A DNA stretch of 64,000 bases from positions 62,001 through 126,000 of the forward strand of contig NZ_CYTW01000005.1 of the NCBI RefSeq assembly GCF_001458215.1, written 5' to 3'. The DNA comes from Shimia thalassica (GTDB lineage: Bacteria > Pseudomonadota > Alphaproteobacteria > Rhodobacterales > Rhodobacteraceae). Below, one piece after another: positions 63,474-64,000 of this stretch. The notes beneath the pieces are model-generated. The model had not been told where the DNA came from. It searched no databases and saw nothing but the letters and a program-made list of their open reading frames with translations. Each line of letters starts with the position of its first letter. Positions within the stretch are counted from its first letter, which is position 1. Both the position numbers and the translations under genes were made by a program.

Positions 63474-64000
63474 TTAGTTGATTTCGCCCATGCACAGGTA
63501 TTTCATCTCGAGGAAGTCTTCGGTTCCGTATTTGGATCCTTCACGGCCAAGACCCGACTGTTTGATACCGCCGAAAGGGGCGACCTCGGTCGAGATGAGG
63601 CCTGTGTTGATGCCGACCATGCCGGATTCCAGAGCCTCTGCCACACGCCAGACACGTGAAAGATCACGGCTATAGAAATACGAGGCCAAACCGAACTCGC
63701 TGTCATTTGCCATTGCAACAACGTCGGCTTCATCTTCGAACTTGAACAGGGGGGCAACCGGACCAAAGGTTTCTTCCTTGGCAACCTTCATCTTGCGGGT
63801 CACACCGGTCAGAACCGTTGGCTGAAAGAAGGTTCCCCCGAGGTTCGAACGCGTGCCGCCCTCGACAATTGTGGCGCCTTTTTCAACAGCATCAGCGATG
63901 TGGTCTTCGACTTTGGCCACGGCGGCCTCGTTGATCAGAGGGCCGGTTGTGATGCCATCGGCAAACCCGTCGCCGATGCTCAGGCTGGCGACCTTGGCTT
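63474..64000 (-). CDS. gabD: succinate-semialdehyde dehydrogenase C-terminal part
   Basis: The minus-strand frame runs from the right edge to the stop at 63474, about 175 codons, so the N-terminal two thirds including the catalytic Cys lie outside. Segments ADGITTGPLIN, VEGGTRSNLGGTFFQPTVLTGV, KEETFGPVAPLFKFEDE and GINTGLISTEVAPFGGIKQSGLGREGSKYG are typical of GabD. It oxidises succinate semialdehyde to succinate. The assignment rests on the C-terminal domain only. Confidence 0.85.
   Translation of the reverse strand, partial: AKVASLSIGDGFADGITTGPLINEAAVAKVEDHIADAVEKGATIVEGGTRSNLGGTFFQPTVLTGVTRKMKVAKEETFGPVAPLFKFEDEADVVAMANDSEFGLASYFYSRDLSRVWRVAEALESGMVGINTGLISTEVAPFGGIKQSGLGREGSKYGTEDFLEMKYLCMGEIN

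Overview
The window reads as chromosomal DNA of a marine alphaproteobacterium of the Rhodobacterales (Roseobacter group). This is inferred from the density of TRAP transporters (three complete sets), the isethionate/Xsc sulfonate pathway, the PQQ/lanthanide alcohol-oxidation cluster and the compact operons with many ATGA or GTGA overlaps. No rRNA, tRNA, CRISPR array, insertion sequence, integrase or phage gene was recognised. Almost all of the sequence is metabolic accessory content.

Layout. (1) 1-3.9 kb, minus strand: a cut-off Rieske oxygenase, a degenerate acylphosphatase-like protein and a TonB energising operon (small exported protein, ExbB, two ExbDs, TonB). (2) 4.3-6.7 kb: a perfect Zur-like palindrome in front of two CobW/G3E GTPases, probably a zinc-starvation operon. 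(3) 6.9-9.9 kb: a divergent pair, an IlvD/Edd-family sugar-acid dehydratase and a beta-hydroxyacid dehydrogenase. (4) 10-18.8 kb: a complete isethionate route. A TRAP transporter (iseKLM) with an IclR regulator (iseR) is divergent from a GMC isethionate dehydrogenase (iseJ), sulfoacetaldehyde acetyltransferase (xsc) and phosphate acetyltransferase (pta), giving acetyl-CoA plus sulfite.

(5) 18.9-33.9 kb: a hexuronate catabolic island. The oxidative branch has uronate dehydrogenase (udh), galactarolactone isomerase (gli), galactarolactone cycloisomerase (gci), KdgD and a 2-oxoglutarate semialdehyde dehydrogenase. The Entner-Doudoroff branch has KdgF, a DEH-reductase-like SDR, KdgK and Eda. A TRAP transporter, an RraA-like protein and three GntR/FadR regulators accompany them. 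Several candidate operators containing TTGTA lie in front of these genes.

(6) 34-56.3 kb: a PQQ-alcohol oxidation island. It holds an ExaC-type acetaldehyde dehydrogenase with its DUF779 partner, a NahK-like hybrid kinase next to a FIST (NosP-like) sensor, a LuxR-type response regulator, and a PQQ alcohol dehydrogenase with the lanthanide-type extra Asp. Also present are two c-type cytochromes, MoxJ-like and PQQ_ABC binding proteins, a beta-propeller, an ABC exporter-like pair, a NosR-like membrane Fe-S flavoprotein and pqqABCDE. A recurrent element containing GGTCGTAGG or GTCGTA sits upstream of most transcription units here and looks like the operator of the local response regulator.

(7) 56.7-64 kb: a third TRAP transporter of unknown substrate with a GlcG/HbpS-like protein, a cupin and an uncharacterised multi-pass membrane protein, then an agmatinase-family ureohydrolase and the C-terminal part of a succinate-semialdehyde dehydrogenase that runs off the right edge.

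Functions are assigned from motifs and gene context read by eye; no database search was possible.
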